Source of the DNA: Pontibacter ramchanderi
GTDB lineage: Bacteria; Bacteroidota; Bacteroidia; Cytophagales; Hymenobacteraceae
DNA: 64,000 bases
Direction of reading: 5' to 3'
NCBI RefSeq assembly: GCF_002846395.1
Contig: NZ_PJMU01000003.1
Location: 434,001-498,000 of the forward strand
A program made the position numbers and the translations under genes. This document shows, piece by piece, positions 1-6,852 of this stretch (the first letter of the stretch is position 1; every line of letters begins with the position of its first letter). The notes under the pieces are model-generated. The model saw only the letters and a program-made list of their open reading frames with translations. It was not told where the DNA came from and did not search any database.

Positions 1-627
1 GTGGCTTGCGTAAAACAGGATAAGAAGTATCATGTTGATGGCTACACAGATGCGTGCCGCATCATTTGAAATGGCCAGCGCCTCATTAAAAATAGCATAG
101 GACATACTTGTTCCGGCATAATAAATCAGGATGGCGCAACTCAGTAAGAACATTGGGTCACGGTCCAGGTAAATGATTTTAGCATTGTTGGCGACCTTGT
201 AAAAGTAAGTGATGGCCAGTATGATCAGCATGACACTGGCCGCAACCTGCGACACGGAATTCATCTTGGTTAAACCGTCCGTTATAAAGGCATCATAATA
301 GTTGAGTACACAAAGCAAAACTATCCCGAAAATAATGGTGCGCTTGAGCATGATTTTGTCGAAACTGTAATAAAATATGCCAGCCAACACGCTAAAGCCA
401 ATTAAGGTGTACACATGATTCATCCAGAGATTATTCATCCCAAGCTTTGCTGTTATGATTTGCGCCGCCTGCGCAATTACCCCTAGTATTATATAGAGGA
501 GCATTAACCTGAATTTGGGATCTTTCTGATTGCGGATCAACCAAAGCCCCACTCCGAAAGGCAGGAGAGGACTCAACACGGCCACCCATTTCAAGGAAGG
601 ATAGATATGTGCCAGGAAGAACTCCAT
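1..627 (-). CDS. Polytopic membrane protein of unknown function, partial (3' end outside window)
   Basis: The reverse frame is open for 209 codons from an ATG at 627-625 to the window edge, with no stop, so the C-terminus is missing. The translation has about seven hydrophobic segments, near residues 14-31, 41-60, 72-88, 97-115, 127-145, 158-176 and 192-207, with short polar loops and no large soluble domain. The start is well placed: the upstream gene's stop overlaps it as TAATG, which implies translational coupling. I do not recognise a named family. Similar small multi-pass proteins sit next to sensor kinases in Bacteroidota, but what follows lies beyond the window, so that role is only a guess. 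No signal peptide is evident apart from the first membrane segment. Confidence 0.7.
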   Translation of the reverse strand, partial: MEFFLAHIYPSLKWVAVLSPLLPFGVGLWLIRNQKDPKFRLMLLYIILGVIAQAAQIITAKLGMNNLWMNHVYTLIGFSVLAGIFYYSFDKIMLKRTIIFGIVLLCVLNYYDAFITDGLTKMNSVSQVAASVMLIILAITYFYKVANNAKIIYLDRDPMFLLSCAILIYYAGTSMSYAIFNEALAISNDAARICVAINMILLILFYASH

Positions 628-941
628 TAGCCTGCTAACTCGCTTTTGTTAACCGAACAGTCAGGAGGACAGGGCGAGGCTAAGTCGAGGATCAGGCCTT
701 CAGTCATGTCGTTGCCTTCAGCGTCTGTTCCGACCAGCAGCAGCTGCTGTTCGCCATTATCATCCAGGGCATAATAAATCCGCATACCGACGCATCCCTC
801 CTGCTCGAGCAGATTTCTTACCGTCTCAGCCCCAAATAAGTGTGAGTTAGTTTTGCCCCGGCCACTGGTTCTGTACTTGGCCGTCCACCGTTTTGCTTGG
901 TTGCGGTCTATTGGCCCGCCCTCTTTTCCTGTAACTTTCAT
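627..941 (-). CDS. Conserved small Bacteroidota protein, function unknown
   Basis: A 104-residue soluble protein without signal peptide or membrane segment. The central part (about residues 35-80: HLFGAETVRNLLEQEGCVG, then RIYYALDDNGEQQLLLVG, then DAEGNDMTEG) and the C-terminal CPPDCS cysteine pair match a pattern I recognise from unannotated Bacteroidota proteins, but I know of no assigned activity. Its TAA stop overlaps the ATG of the membrane protein gene downstream by one base, so the two are probably co-translated and may work together, for example as a cytosolic partner of a membrane sensor (inference). It is transcribed divergently from the methyltransferase gene at 1054, with about 110 bp of AT-rich DNA between them. 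Confidence 0.7.
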   Translation of the reverse strand: MKVTGKEGGPIDRNQAKRWTAKYRTSGRGKTNSHLFGAETVRNLLEQEGCVGMRIYYALDDNGEQQLLLVGTDAEGNDMTEGLILDLASPCPPDCSVNKSELAG

Positions 942-1053
942 GTGGTTGTAATTTGTTCGTAGCGAAGATTAAATGTAAATATAGGAAATTTTAGATTAAG
1001 CAATTTATTGTATTTTTATCTTTTAACAATCTTCTACTCAACTGAAAGAAAAG

Positions 1054-1857
1054 ATGGAACAGGAATATTTCGAAGCAAACCGACAAGCCTGGAACCTGCG
1101 CACTGCCGTGCACAAGGATTCGGCCTTTTATGATGTTGCCGGTTTCAAAGCAGGGAAGTCCAGTCTCAATGCCATTGAGTTAGAAGAGCTCGGTGATGTT
1201 ACTGGCAAGAGTCTGCTGCACCTGCAGTGCCATTTCGGGCAGGACACACTCTCATGGGCCAGACTGGGAGCCGAAGCCACCGGGATAGACCTGTCGGACA
1301 AGGCCATCGAAGAAGCGGAAAAGCTGAATGAGGAGCTAGGCTTGAATGCCCGCTTTGTTTGCTCCAATGTATATGATCTGAAGGATAAGTTGCAAGGGCA
1401 GTTTGACATCGTGTTCACTTCCTATGGTGTCGTTGGTTGGCTGCCCGACCTGGACCGCTGGGCCGAAGTGATCGCCCATTTCCTGAAGCCAGGCGGCACT
1501 TTTTACATGGCCGAGTTCCATCCGGTGGTGTGGATGTTCGACAATGATTTCAAGCAGGTGAAATACCCTTACCACAACACTTCCGAGCCGATTGTGGAGG
1601 AAAGCACCGGTACCTACGCCGACCGCAATGCGCCAATTCAATACAGAGAATATTCCTGGAACCACAGCCTGAGCGAGGTCATTACAGCGCTGCTGAACCA
1701 GGAACTGCAGCTGGAGCTATTTCACGAGTTTCCCTACTCCCCTTACAACTGCTTCAACCACACCGTGCAGGGCCCCGACGGCTACTGGCGCATCAAACAT
1801 CTTCACGATTTGATCCCGATGGTGTATAGCTTGAAGTGCAGGAAGGTAGATAGGTAA
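1054..1857 (+). CDS. Class I SAM-dependent methyltransferase
   Basis: A 267-residue cytosolic enzyme expected to transfer a methyl group from S-adenosylmethionine; the acceptor is unknown. Motif I is LLHLQCHFGQDTLS (about residues 54-67), replacing the usual glycine-rich loop with a Cys-His-Phe-Gly variant seen in this subgroup. An acidic ribose-binding residue follows in GIDLS (Asp79), and FDIVFTSYGVVGWLPDL plus the LKPGGTFYMAEFHP strand (about residues 145-160) complete the Rossmann-type fold. The ATG is preceded by an AAAGAAAAG purine stretch and the gene stands alone, divergent from the small-protein gene at 941. A small-molecule or protein substrate is equally possible. Confidence 0.85.
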   Translation: MEQEYFEANRQAWNLRTAVHKDSAFYDVAGFKAGKSSLNAIELEELGDVTGKSLLHLQCHFGQDTLSWARLGAEATGIDLSDKAIEEAEKLNEELGLNARFVCSNVYDLKDKLQGQFDIVFTSYGVVGWLPDLDRWAEVIAHFLKPGGTFYMAEFHPVVWMFDNDFKQVKYPYHNTSEPIVEESTGTYADRNAPIQYREYSWNHSLSEVITALLNQELQLELFHEFPYSPYNCFNHTVQGPDGYWRIKHLHDLIPMVYSLKCRKVDR

Positions 1858-1960
1858 CTGCTACGCTGCGTCCTAACTTAAAAGGAAGTTTATTTTTTCA
1901 GAATAGGGGGGATTTTTCTACTACCACTAATCAACAGGTAAAAGCACTGTAGCCCACTTA

Positions 1961-2245
1961 CCACTGGCAGGTATAGCAAGACTAACTTGCCCCTTACGCT
2001 ATGAAACAAAAAGCTGTGCCAGGTGCACCTAAATGATTACCCACTGTTGGGGGGTGAAGGGGTTCCCCTGTCGAGAGCGTTCAGCGAGTGGGGGTAGGGG
2101 CCCTCGATTTGTGTCAAGACAAAAAGCAGGGCCCGCCCGGCCAGGGCAAGCTATAAAACAGGTCAGCTTAAGGTATAGATAAACAGCAGCTACACCAGGC
2201 ATAGGTATAGCCAAATGGCTAGCTATACCTGAGCCAGAGGCCCCA
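1961..2245. repeat. 285-bp dispersed repeat, copy A
   Basis: This stretch aligns along its whole length with 58520-58803. Shared blocks include CACTGTTGGGGG, AGCGTTCAGCGAGTGGGGGT, AGGGGCCCTCGATTTGTGTC, GCTATAAAACAG, AAGGTATAG and GCCAGAGGCCCCA, in the same order and spacing with scattered substitutions. It fills most of the 455-bp gap between the methyltransferase and the hydrolase and has no convincing gene of its own. It also carries several GGTATAG/CTATACC words. No transposase, clear terminal inverted repeats or target duplication is visible, so it is a non-coding dispersed repeat of unknown type. The rest of the gap, 1858-1960 and 2277-2312, shows nothing recognisable. Confidence 0.85.
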
Positions 2246-2254
2246 TTACACCTA

Positions 2255-2276
2255 TCACGAGCGTGGATGCTCACGC
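2255..2276 (-). repeat. 22-bp short interspersed repeat, copy 1
   Basis: Read on the minus strand this is GCGTGAGCATCCACGCTCGTGA, split here as GCGTGAGCATCC plus ACGCTCGTGA. It matches 25861-25882 at 19 of 22 positions. The CGAG...CTCG ends are self-complementary, so the unit can fold into a small hairpin. It lies 9 bp beyond the end of long repeat copy A. Its function is unknown. Confidence 0.6.
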
Positions 2277-2312
2277 AATAACCGCTATACCGTCACGTAT
2301 AAAGGATCACCA

Positions 2313-3548
2313 CTACCGACTCGCCTCAAACGACTGCATCCACGGAATCAAATCCGTAAGCATCGGAATCATACTACTGCCGTGCGTGCCATGCTGGATA
2401 GGAATAAGCTCTAGCTTCGGAGCGCCGGCAGCTTTCATGCGCTCAAATGTCTGGCGAGAATTGGCATACGGCACAATCACATCGGCTGTGCCATGATACA
2501 GGCGGGTAGGGCTCTGCGGCACCCAGTTGTTAAAACTATTCTCCTGCAGGGCTTTCTTGAGTTCCTGCTCGCCATTTCCGCGGAGCCCTTCCAAGAAAGT
2601 AGCTGAAAACAAGTCCTCCGTCTGGGTGGTCAATTGCTTGTTGATCGCGCTGCCGCTGTGCTGTCCGTTGAAAAGCGTTGCCAGTCGGGTCGCGTAGGGC
2701 TCCTGGTAAAAATCAGTGAGCGGACGGTTCCAGGCGTATGTTTTGTTATAGCTCATCAGCACATAAGCCAGGTAGGCGGGATAGGTATAGGGCTTGCCTG
2801 CCTTCACATCGGCCAGCATGCTTGTGAGGTCGTAGCTGCCAGCTCCCGCACCAGAGGCCGTGATCTTCAAACCATGCTGCGGGTTGGTCTCGATCTCTTT
2901 TTGTGCAGCCAGTGTTACGTAGCCCCCTTCGGAGTATCCCGCCAGAAACAACTGGCCGTTGTCGGCTATACCTTCCTGTGCGTACAGCGACTTGGCGGCT
3001 TTGATCAGATCGACCACGGCTATACCAGAAGACTGCTGATGGTAGTAGGGATGAAGCACGTTCCTCGAAGCTCCAAAACCCAGGTAGTCAGGTATGAGCG
3101 TGATGTAGCCACCGGAGGCAAAAACTTCGAAACCGCTCAGGCCACCGCTCATGGCAGAGGGGGCTTCATCGTGCCGGAAGATGGTGCCATGCTGCACACT
3201 TAGCACCGGTGCAGCTGTTGTCAGGTTCATGGGCAGGGCCACCAGCCCGGAGGCTTCGGTTTCACGGCCCTGAAAGGTGGTCAGGTAGCTTACCTTGTAA
3301 ATGGCCACATCGTATTTGATCTGGCTCTGGAAGCTGCCGGCATAGGCACCGGCCAGTTGCTTGAGCATAGCGGATGACAAGGTACCCACCTTCTCCGCCG
3401 ATACGAGCCGCTCGCGCTCGGTTACGCTCTCAGGTATAGCCGCATCGCTCTTGCTGCAGGAGCTGAACGACAGGGTAACAGGTGCCAGCAGGGCGACAAG
3501 GGCCAGGGTGCTGCCCCACTGTTTCAGCTTGTATTTCAGGTTCGTCAT
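2313..3548 (-). CDS. Exported alpha/beta hydrolase (secretory-lipase-like)
   Basis: A 411-residue protein with an N-terminal hydrophobic signal ending in a lipobox-like FSSC (Cys31), so probably a lipoprotein. The alpha/beta-hydrolase nucleophile elbow is GYSEGG with catalytic Ser206; the acid is the Asp of TADVIVP and the base the His of HGTHGSS near the C-terminus. An oxyanion region (VQHGTIF, about residues 118-124) and the LIPDYLGFG segment (151-159) are typical of bacterial LIP-type lipases and prolyl-peptidase-like hydrolases. It probably cleaves esters or lipids outside the cytoplasm; the substrate is not deducible. It stands alone, with no operon partner on the same strand within 200 bp. 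Confidence 0.8.
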   Translation of the reverse strand: MTNLKYKLKQWGSTLALVALLAPVTLSFSSCSKSDAAIPESVTERERLVSAEKVGTLSSAMLKQLAGAYAGSFQSQIKYDVAIYKVSYLTTFQGRETEASGLVALPMNLTTAAPVLSVQHGTIFRHDEAPSAMSGGLSGFEVFASGGYITLIPDYLGFGASRNVLHPYYHQQSSGIAVVDLIKAAKSLYAQEGIADNGQLFLAGYSEGGYVTLAAQKEIETNPQHGLKITASGAGAGSYDLTSMLADVKAGKPYTYPAYLAYVLMSYNKTYAWNRPLTDFYQEPYATRLATLFNGQHSGSAINKQLTTQTEDLFSATFLEGLRGNGEQELKKALQENSFNNWVPQSPTRLYHGTADVIVPYANSRQTFERMKAAGAPKLELIPIQHGTHGSSMIPMLTDLIPWMQSFEASR

Positions 3549-3740
3549 GTACTTTGGGAAAGAATGATCTACCTGATAAGGAAGCTGCGTCGCCTATAGT
3601 TCCCGGTTGTCTGCTTAAGGTATAAGCACACTCCGCTTGCGGCAATCGACCAGAAAACATTTAACTGAATACCACCAAAACTGCGTAGCAGCCATAGCAG
3701 GTATACAACCGTGCCTTTTCCATCTAAGTGGTTTATCTTT

Positions 3741-3748
3741 TAGCTTTG
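3741..3748 (+). promoter_or_regulatory. Candidate -7 promoter box for the thioredoxin gene
   Basis: TAGCTTTG matches the Bacteroidota sigma-A -7 consensus TAnnTTTG and lies 33 bp upstream of the ATG at 3782. No clear TTTG -33 element is seen at the expected distance, so this is a weak call. Confidence 0.4.
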
Positions 3749-3781
3749 CGCTTCGTAAAAACAGGTGAAATAAACTGAACT

Positions 3782-4090
3782 ATGGCAAAGAAATCATTCG
3801 CTGAACTGATAAAAAGCCCGGGTATGCCGGTGCTCGTGGACTTTTATGCTGACTGGTGCGGCCCCTGTAAGACGATGAACCCTGTGGTAGAGCAGCTGGC
3901 CAAAGACTTTTCTGGCAAACTGAAGGTCATCAAAATCAATGTGGACAAGAACCAGGCGGCAGCGCAGCAATACCGTGTGCAGGGTGTGCCGACCTTTATG
4001 CTTTTCAAAAACGGGCAGGTGGTTTGGAAGCAGGCTGGTGCCGTGCCGGGCCATCAACTCAGCCAGATCATACAGCAGCATACCACTTAA
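3782..4090 (+). CDS. trxA: Thioredoxin
   Basis: A 102-residue single-domain thioredoxin that reduces protein disulfides in the cytoplasm. The redox motif WCGPC is at residues 25-29, the preceding strand VLVDFYADW is canonical, and the cis-proline loop is GVPTFMLF (about residues 75-82). The length is the usual one for TrxA and there is no signal peptide. The gene has its own candidate promoter and no thioredoxin reductase beside it. Bacteroidota carry several thioredoxins, so it may not be the main TrxA. Confidence 0.9.
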   Translation: MAKKSFAELIKSPGMPVLVDFYADWCGPCKTMNPVVEQLAKDFSGKLKVIKINVDKNQAAAQQYRVQGVPTFMLFKNGQVVWKQAGAVPGHQLSQIIQQHTT

Positions 4091-4240
4091 GTAGGTAGAG
4101 CCGGCTCTTTTCTGGAGTTCCGGTAAGGTATAGCAGCGATTCTGTTCACGTGTGCAAAAAAAATTCAGGCACTGAAGCAGCCTTTTGGCTTTAAAATGCA
4201 TCTATAGAACAGACATCGCTACAGAAAGGAGAAAGGAAAA

Positions 4241-4513
4241 ATGAACAGTGCCATCGCCGTTTTCTTCGCCTCGCTTATTTCAGGTGCCTTCAGTTTCGGA
4301 GACCTCCGTCCTGCCCTGTCTGATATGGTGCAGATCCTCACAGGGGTGCAGATTACGGAACAAACTACGTCGGAGACTCGGCAGGAAGCATCCTGCAGCA
4401 CTATCCCAGCCACAGATGAGGAGCGCCTATACCTGAGTTCGGATATGAGCAAGCACCAGAACCTGGGCTGCGAGGAAGCGGCCTATGACCAACAGACCGT
4501 TTACGTTCTTTAA
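4241..4513 (+). CDS. Hypothetical small exported protein
   Basis: A 90-residue open frame beginning with a plausible signal segment (NSAIAVFFASLISGAFSF, residues 2-19) followed by a polar Thr/Glu-rich region and two cysteines. A purine-rich stretch, AAAGGAGAAAGGAAAA, directly precedes the ATG and is unusual in this window, where Shine-Dalgarno sequences are rare; it supports real translation. I recognise no family. The same frame stays open for 94 further codons after the TAA stop (to 4798), so the gene may be a truncated form of a longer one. Confidence 0.45.
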   Translation: MNSAIAVFFASLISGAFSFGDLRPALSDMVQILTGVQITEQTTSETRQEASCSTIPATDEERLYLSSDMSKHQNLGCEEAAYDQQTVYVL

Positions 4514-4821
4514 GCGCCACCGCAGGCATGTTGTGAAGTTCCTTTTCCGCTGCTGGTCGCACACTTCTCTGTCTATAGCCAATTTCTGCTAGGCCTGCTG
4601 CGCCAGCTGGGTTGGGGTGTCCGAATGGCTAGTTTGATGGCCCACAGCGGTCAGTCGTTGTCGTTATACCATCCGGTTGCAAAGCTTATTTTCACAGGTT
4701 TGTTTGACCTGTTCAACGATGCCGGCCCCCTCTCCGTCGATTCTTTCGTACAGAAAAGGCAACTGCAAACCCAAAAGCAGCCCACGACCGTTAACTAGTT
4801 TGTTAACTCACGTCCGCATAC
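4514..4821. other. Gap with an in-frame open stretch, no assigned gene
   Basis: The 308 bp between the small exported protein and the M61 peptidase contain no recognised gene, hairpin terminator or repeat. The frame of the preceding gene continues open from 4514 to a TAG at 4796-4798, with an internal ATG at 4625 that would give 57 residues (MASLMAHSGQSLSLYHPVAK at its start). This could be the separated 3' half of a decayed gene or chance. Confidence 0.35.
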
Positions 4822-6693
4822 ATGAAATTAACCAAAACAATCCTTTTGCTGCTGCTCAGCCTGCATTTCAGCTGTTCCAGCGTCGCAACGCAATCAAGCA
4901 CGGCCTCCAACTATAGCGTCTCCCTCGACCTCACCCAGGTGAAAGGCGACAAGATACAGGTAAGTGTGCGCCCTCCCGCCATCAAGCAGGGCGAAGCCAT
5001 CTACAACATGCCCAAGATCGTGCCCGGCACCTACTCTGTTTCTGATTTTGGCAAGTTCGTGTCGGAGTTTCAGGCCTTGGACAAGCAGGGCAAACCGCTG
5101 CCCGTGGAGCGCATCGACACCAACCGCTGGCGCATCTCGGAGGCTCAGAACCTGGACCGGATCACGTACTGGGTGGACGATACCTTTGATGCTGCCCGCC
5201 GGCAGGATGCGGTGTTTGAACCCGGCGGCACCAACATCGAAGAAGGGCAGAATTTCCTGCTCAATGCCTTCGGTTTTGTGGGTTATTTCGACGGACTGAA
5301 GCAGGTGCCCTATGAGCTCACTGTCACAAAGCCACAGGGCTTTTATGGCTCCACGGCGCTACAGGCCACATCCAGCACCGCCACCACCGATACCTATACC
5401 GTGCCCAATTACGTGGAGCTGGCCGACTCGCCTCTTATGTACAACAAGCCCGACACCACGGTGCTCAACCTGGGCGGCACCAAAGTGCTGGTATCCGTCT
5501 ACTCCCCTACCGGCCGCGTTACCTCCAGGCCCATTGCCGACAACATCCAGGACATTCTGGAAGCGCAGCGCAGCTACCTCGGCGGCACTCTGCCCGTCGA
5601 TAAGTATGCTTTTCTGATCTACGTGCCCCAGCGGCCGGGCAAATCGGGTTCGTATGGGGCGCTCGAGCACTCCAACTCATCGGTTTACTATTTACCTGAA
5701 ATGCCCGAGGAGCGCTTCAACAGCACCATGCGCGATGTAGCGGCCCACGAATTTTTCCATATCGTAACGCCCCTCTCCATCCAGTCTGAGGAGATTCACG
5801 ACTTCGACTTTATCAACCCGCGCATGTCCAAACACCTGTGGTTGTATGAAGGTGTAACCGAGTACTTTGCCTCGCATGTGCAGGTATATGAAAACCTGAT
5901 TTCGGTGGACGAGTTCATGCTCAAGATCCGGGAGTACATTTTCAGCTCCATGGCCTTTAACGATACCCTGCCCTTTACCGAAATGAGCGCCAAAGTGCTC
6001 GATGAGCACGAAAGCCAGTATGGCAACGTGTACCAGAAAGGGGCCCTGATCGGGATGGCGCTGGACATACAGCTGCGCGACCTCTCGGATGGCAAGTACG
6101 GGCTGGTGAACCTGATGCAGGACCTGGCCAAAACCTATGGCAAAGGCAAACCTTTTAAAGACGATGAGCTCTTCGATAAAATAACTGAACTCACCTACCC
6201 CGAGATGCGGACTTTCTTCTCCCGCTACGTGGAGGGCGGTGAGCGCCTGCCTCTGACACAGCTGTTTGAAAAGGTCGGCGTGAGGTATGAGCCGGTGGCC
6301 ATGCAACTGGTGAACTCCTACGGTGGCTTTGTACCGGGCTACGACCGCGAAGCTGACAAAATTACTGTGGCCGAAGCCGATGACATGGACGAGTTCGGGC
6401 GGCAGATGGGTTTTAAGCAGGGCGACCAGTTGCTGGCCTTCAATGGCAAAGAAGTTACCCCGATGAACATCCGCGACATTATAGGCGAAGAGCTGCAGCA
6501 GGCCAAGCCAGGCAGCAAAATCGAGATAACGGTAGGTCGCAAGGATGCAAAGGGCACTATAAAACCCAAAAAACTGACAGGCAAAGTAACCGCTGTGAAG
6601 CGCGAGGTGCTGCACCTGCTTGAGCCCGTGGAGGCACCAACGGAGCGGCAGCTTCGCCTGCGTGCCGCCTGGCTGAACGAGACACTCCCCTAA
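4822..6693 (+). CDS. M61-family metallopeptidase with PDZ domain, lipoprotein
   Basis: A 623-residue zinc aminopeptidase-like protein (glycyl aminopeptidase family). The signal segment ends at LHFSC (Cys18), suggesting lipid anchoring. The N-terminal beta domain covers about residues 28-200. The zinc motif HEFFH is at 309-313 and the third ligand is in the YEGVTEYF segment (342-349), as expected for an HExxH(18+)E gluzincin. A PDZ domain follows near 510-590 (MGFKQGDQLLAFNGKEV). It probably trims peptides in the periplasm or on the outer membrane. All catalytic residues are present and the length is normal. Confidence 0.92.
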   Translation: MKLTKTILLLLLSLHFSCSSVATQSSTASNYSVSLDLTQVKGDKIQVSVRPPAIKQGEAIYNMPKIVPGTYSVSDFGKFVSEFQALDKQGKPLPVERIDTNRWRISEAQNLDRITYWVDDTFDAARRQDAVFEPGGTNIEEGQNFLLNAFGFVGYFDGLKQVPYELTVTKPQGFYGSTALQATSSTATTDTYTVPNYVELADSPLMYNKPDTTVLNLGGTKVLVSVYSPTGRVTSRPIADNIQDILEAQRSYLGGTLPVDKYAFLIYVPQRPGKSGSYGALEHSNSSVYYLPEMPEERFNSTMRDVAAHEFFHIVTPLSIQSEEIHDFDFINPRMSKHLWLYEGVTEYFASHVQVYENLISVDEFMLKIREYIFSSMAFNDTLPFTEMSAKVLDEHESQYGNVYQKGALIGMALDIQLRDLSDGKYGLVNLMQDLAKTYGKGKPFKDDELFDKITELTYPEMRTFFSRYVEGGERLPLTQLFEKVGVRYEPVAMQLVNSYGGFVPGYDREADKITVAEADDMDEFGRQMGFKQGDQLLAFNGKEVTPMNIRDIIGEELQQAKPGSKIEITVGRKDAKGTIKPKKLTGKVTAVKREVLHLLEPVEAPTERQLRLRAAWLNETLP

Positions 6694-6806
6694 GAAACCA
6701 CGCCCGGAAGGAACATTTTAACCAGCACACTGTTTCTTTAAAGCAAAATTGCCTGAAATGATCTGACAATGATCGTTTTACAAGGGCAGATCAGGTTATT
6801 TGTGTG

Positions 6807-6814
6807 TACCTTTG
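6807..6814 (+). promoter_or_regulatory. Candidate -7 promoter box for the TonB receptor gene
   Basis: TACCTTTG fits TAnnTTTG and lies 38 bp before the ATG at 6853. A convincing -33 TTTG at about 20-bp spacing is not visible. Confidence 0.4.
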
Positions 6815-6852
6815 TGCCTGATCTTCCAAGCCCCGGTTTTAAATTTAGTTAA

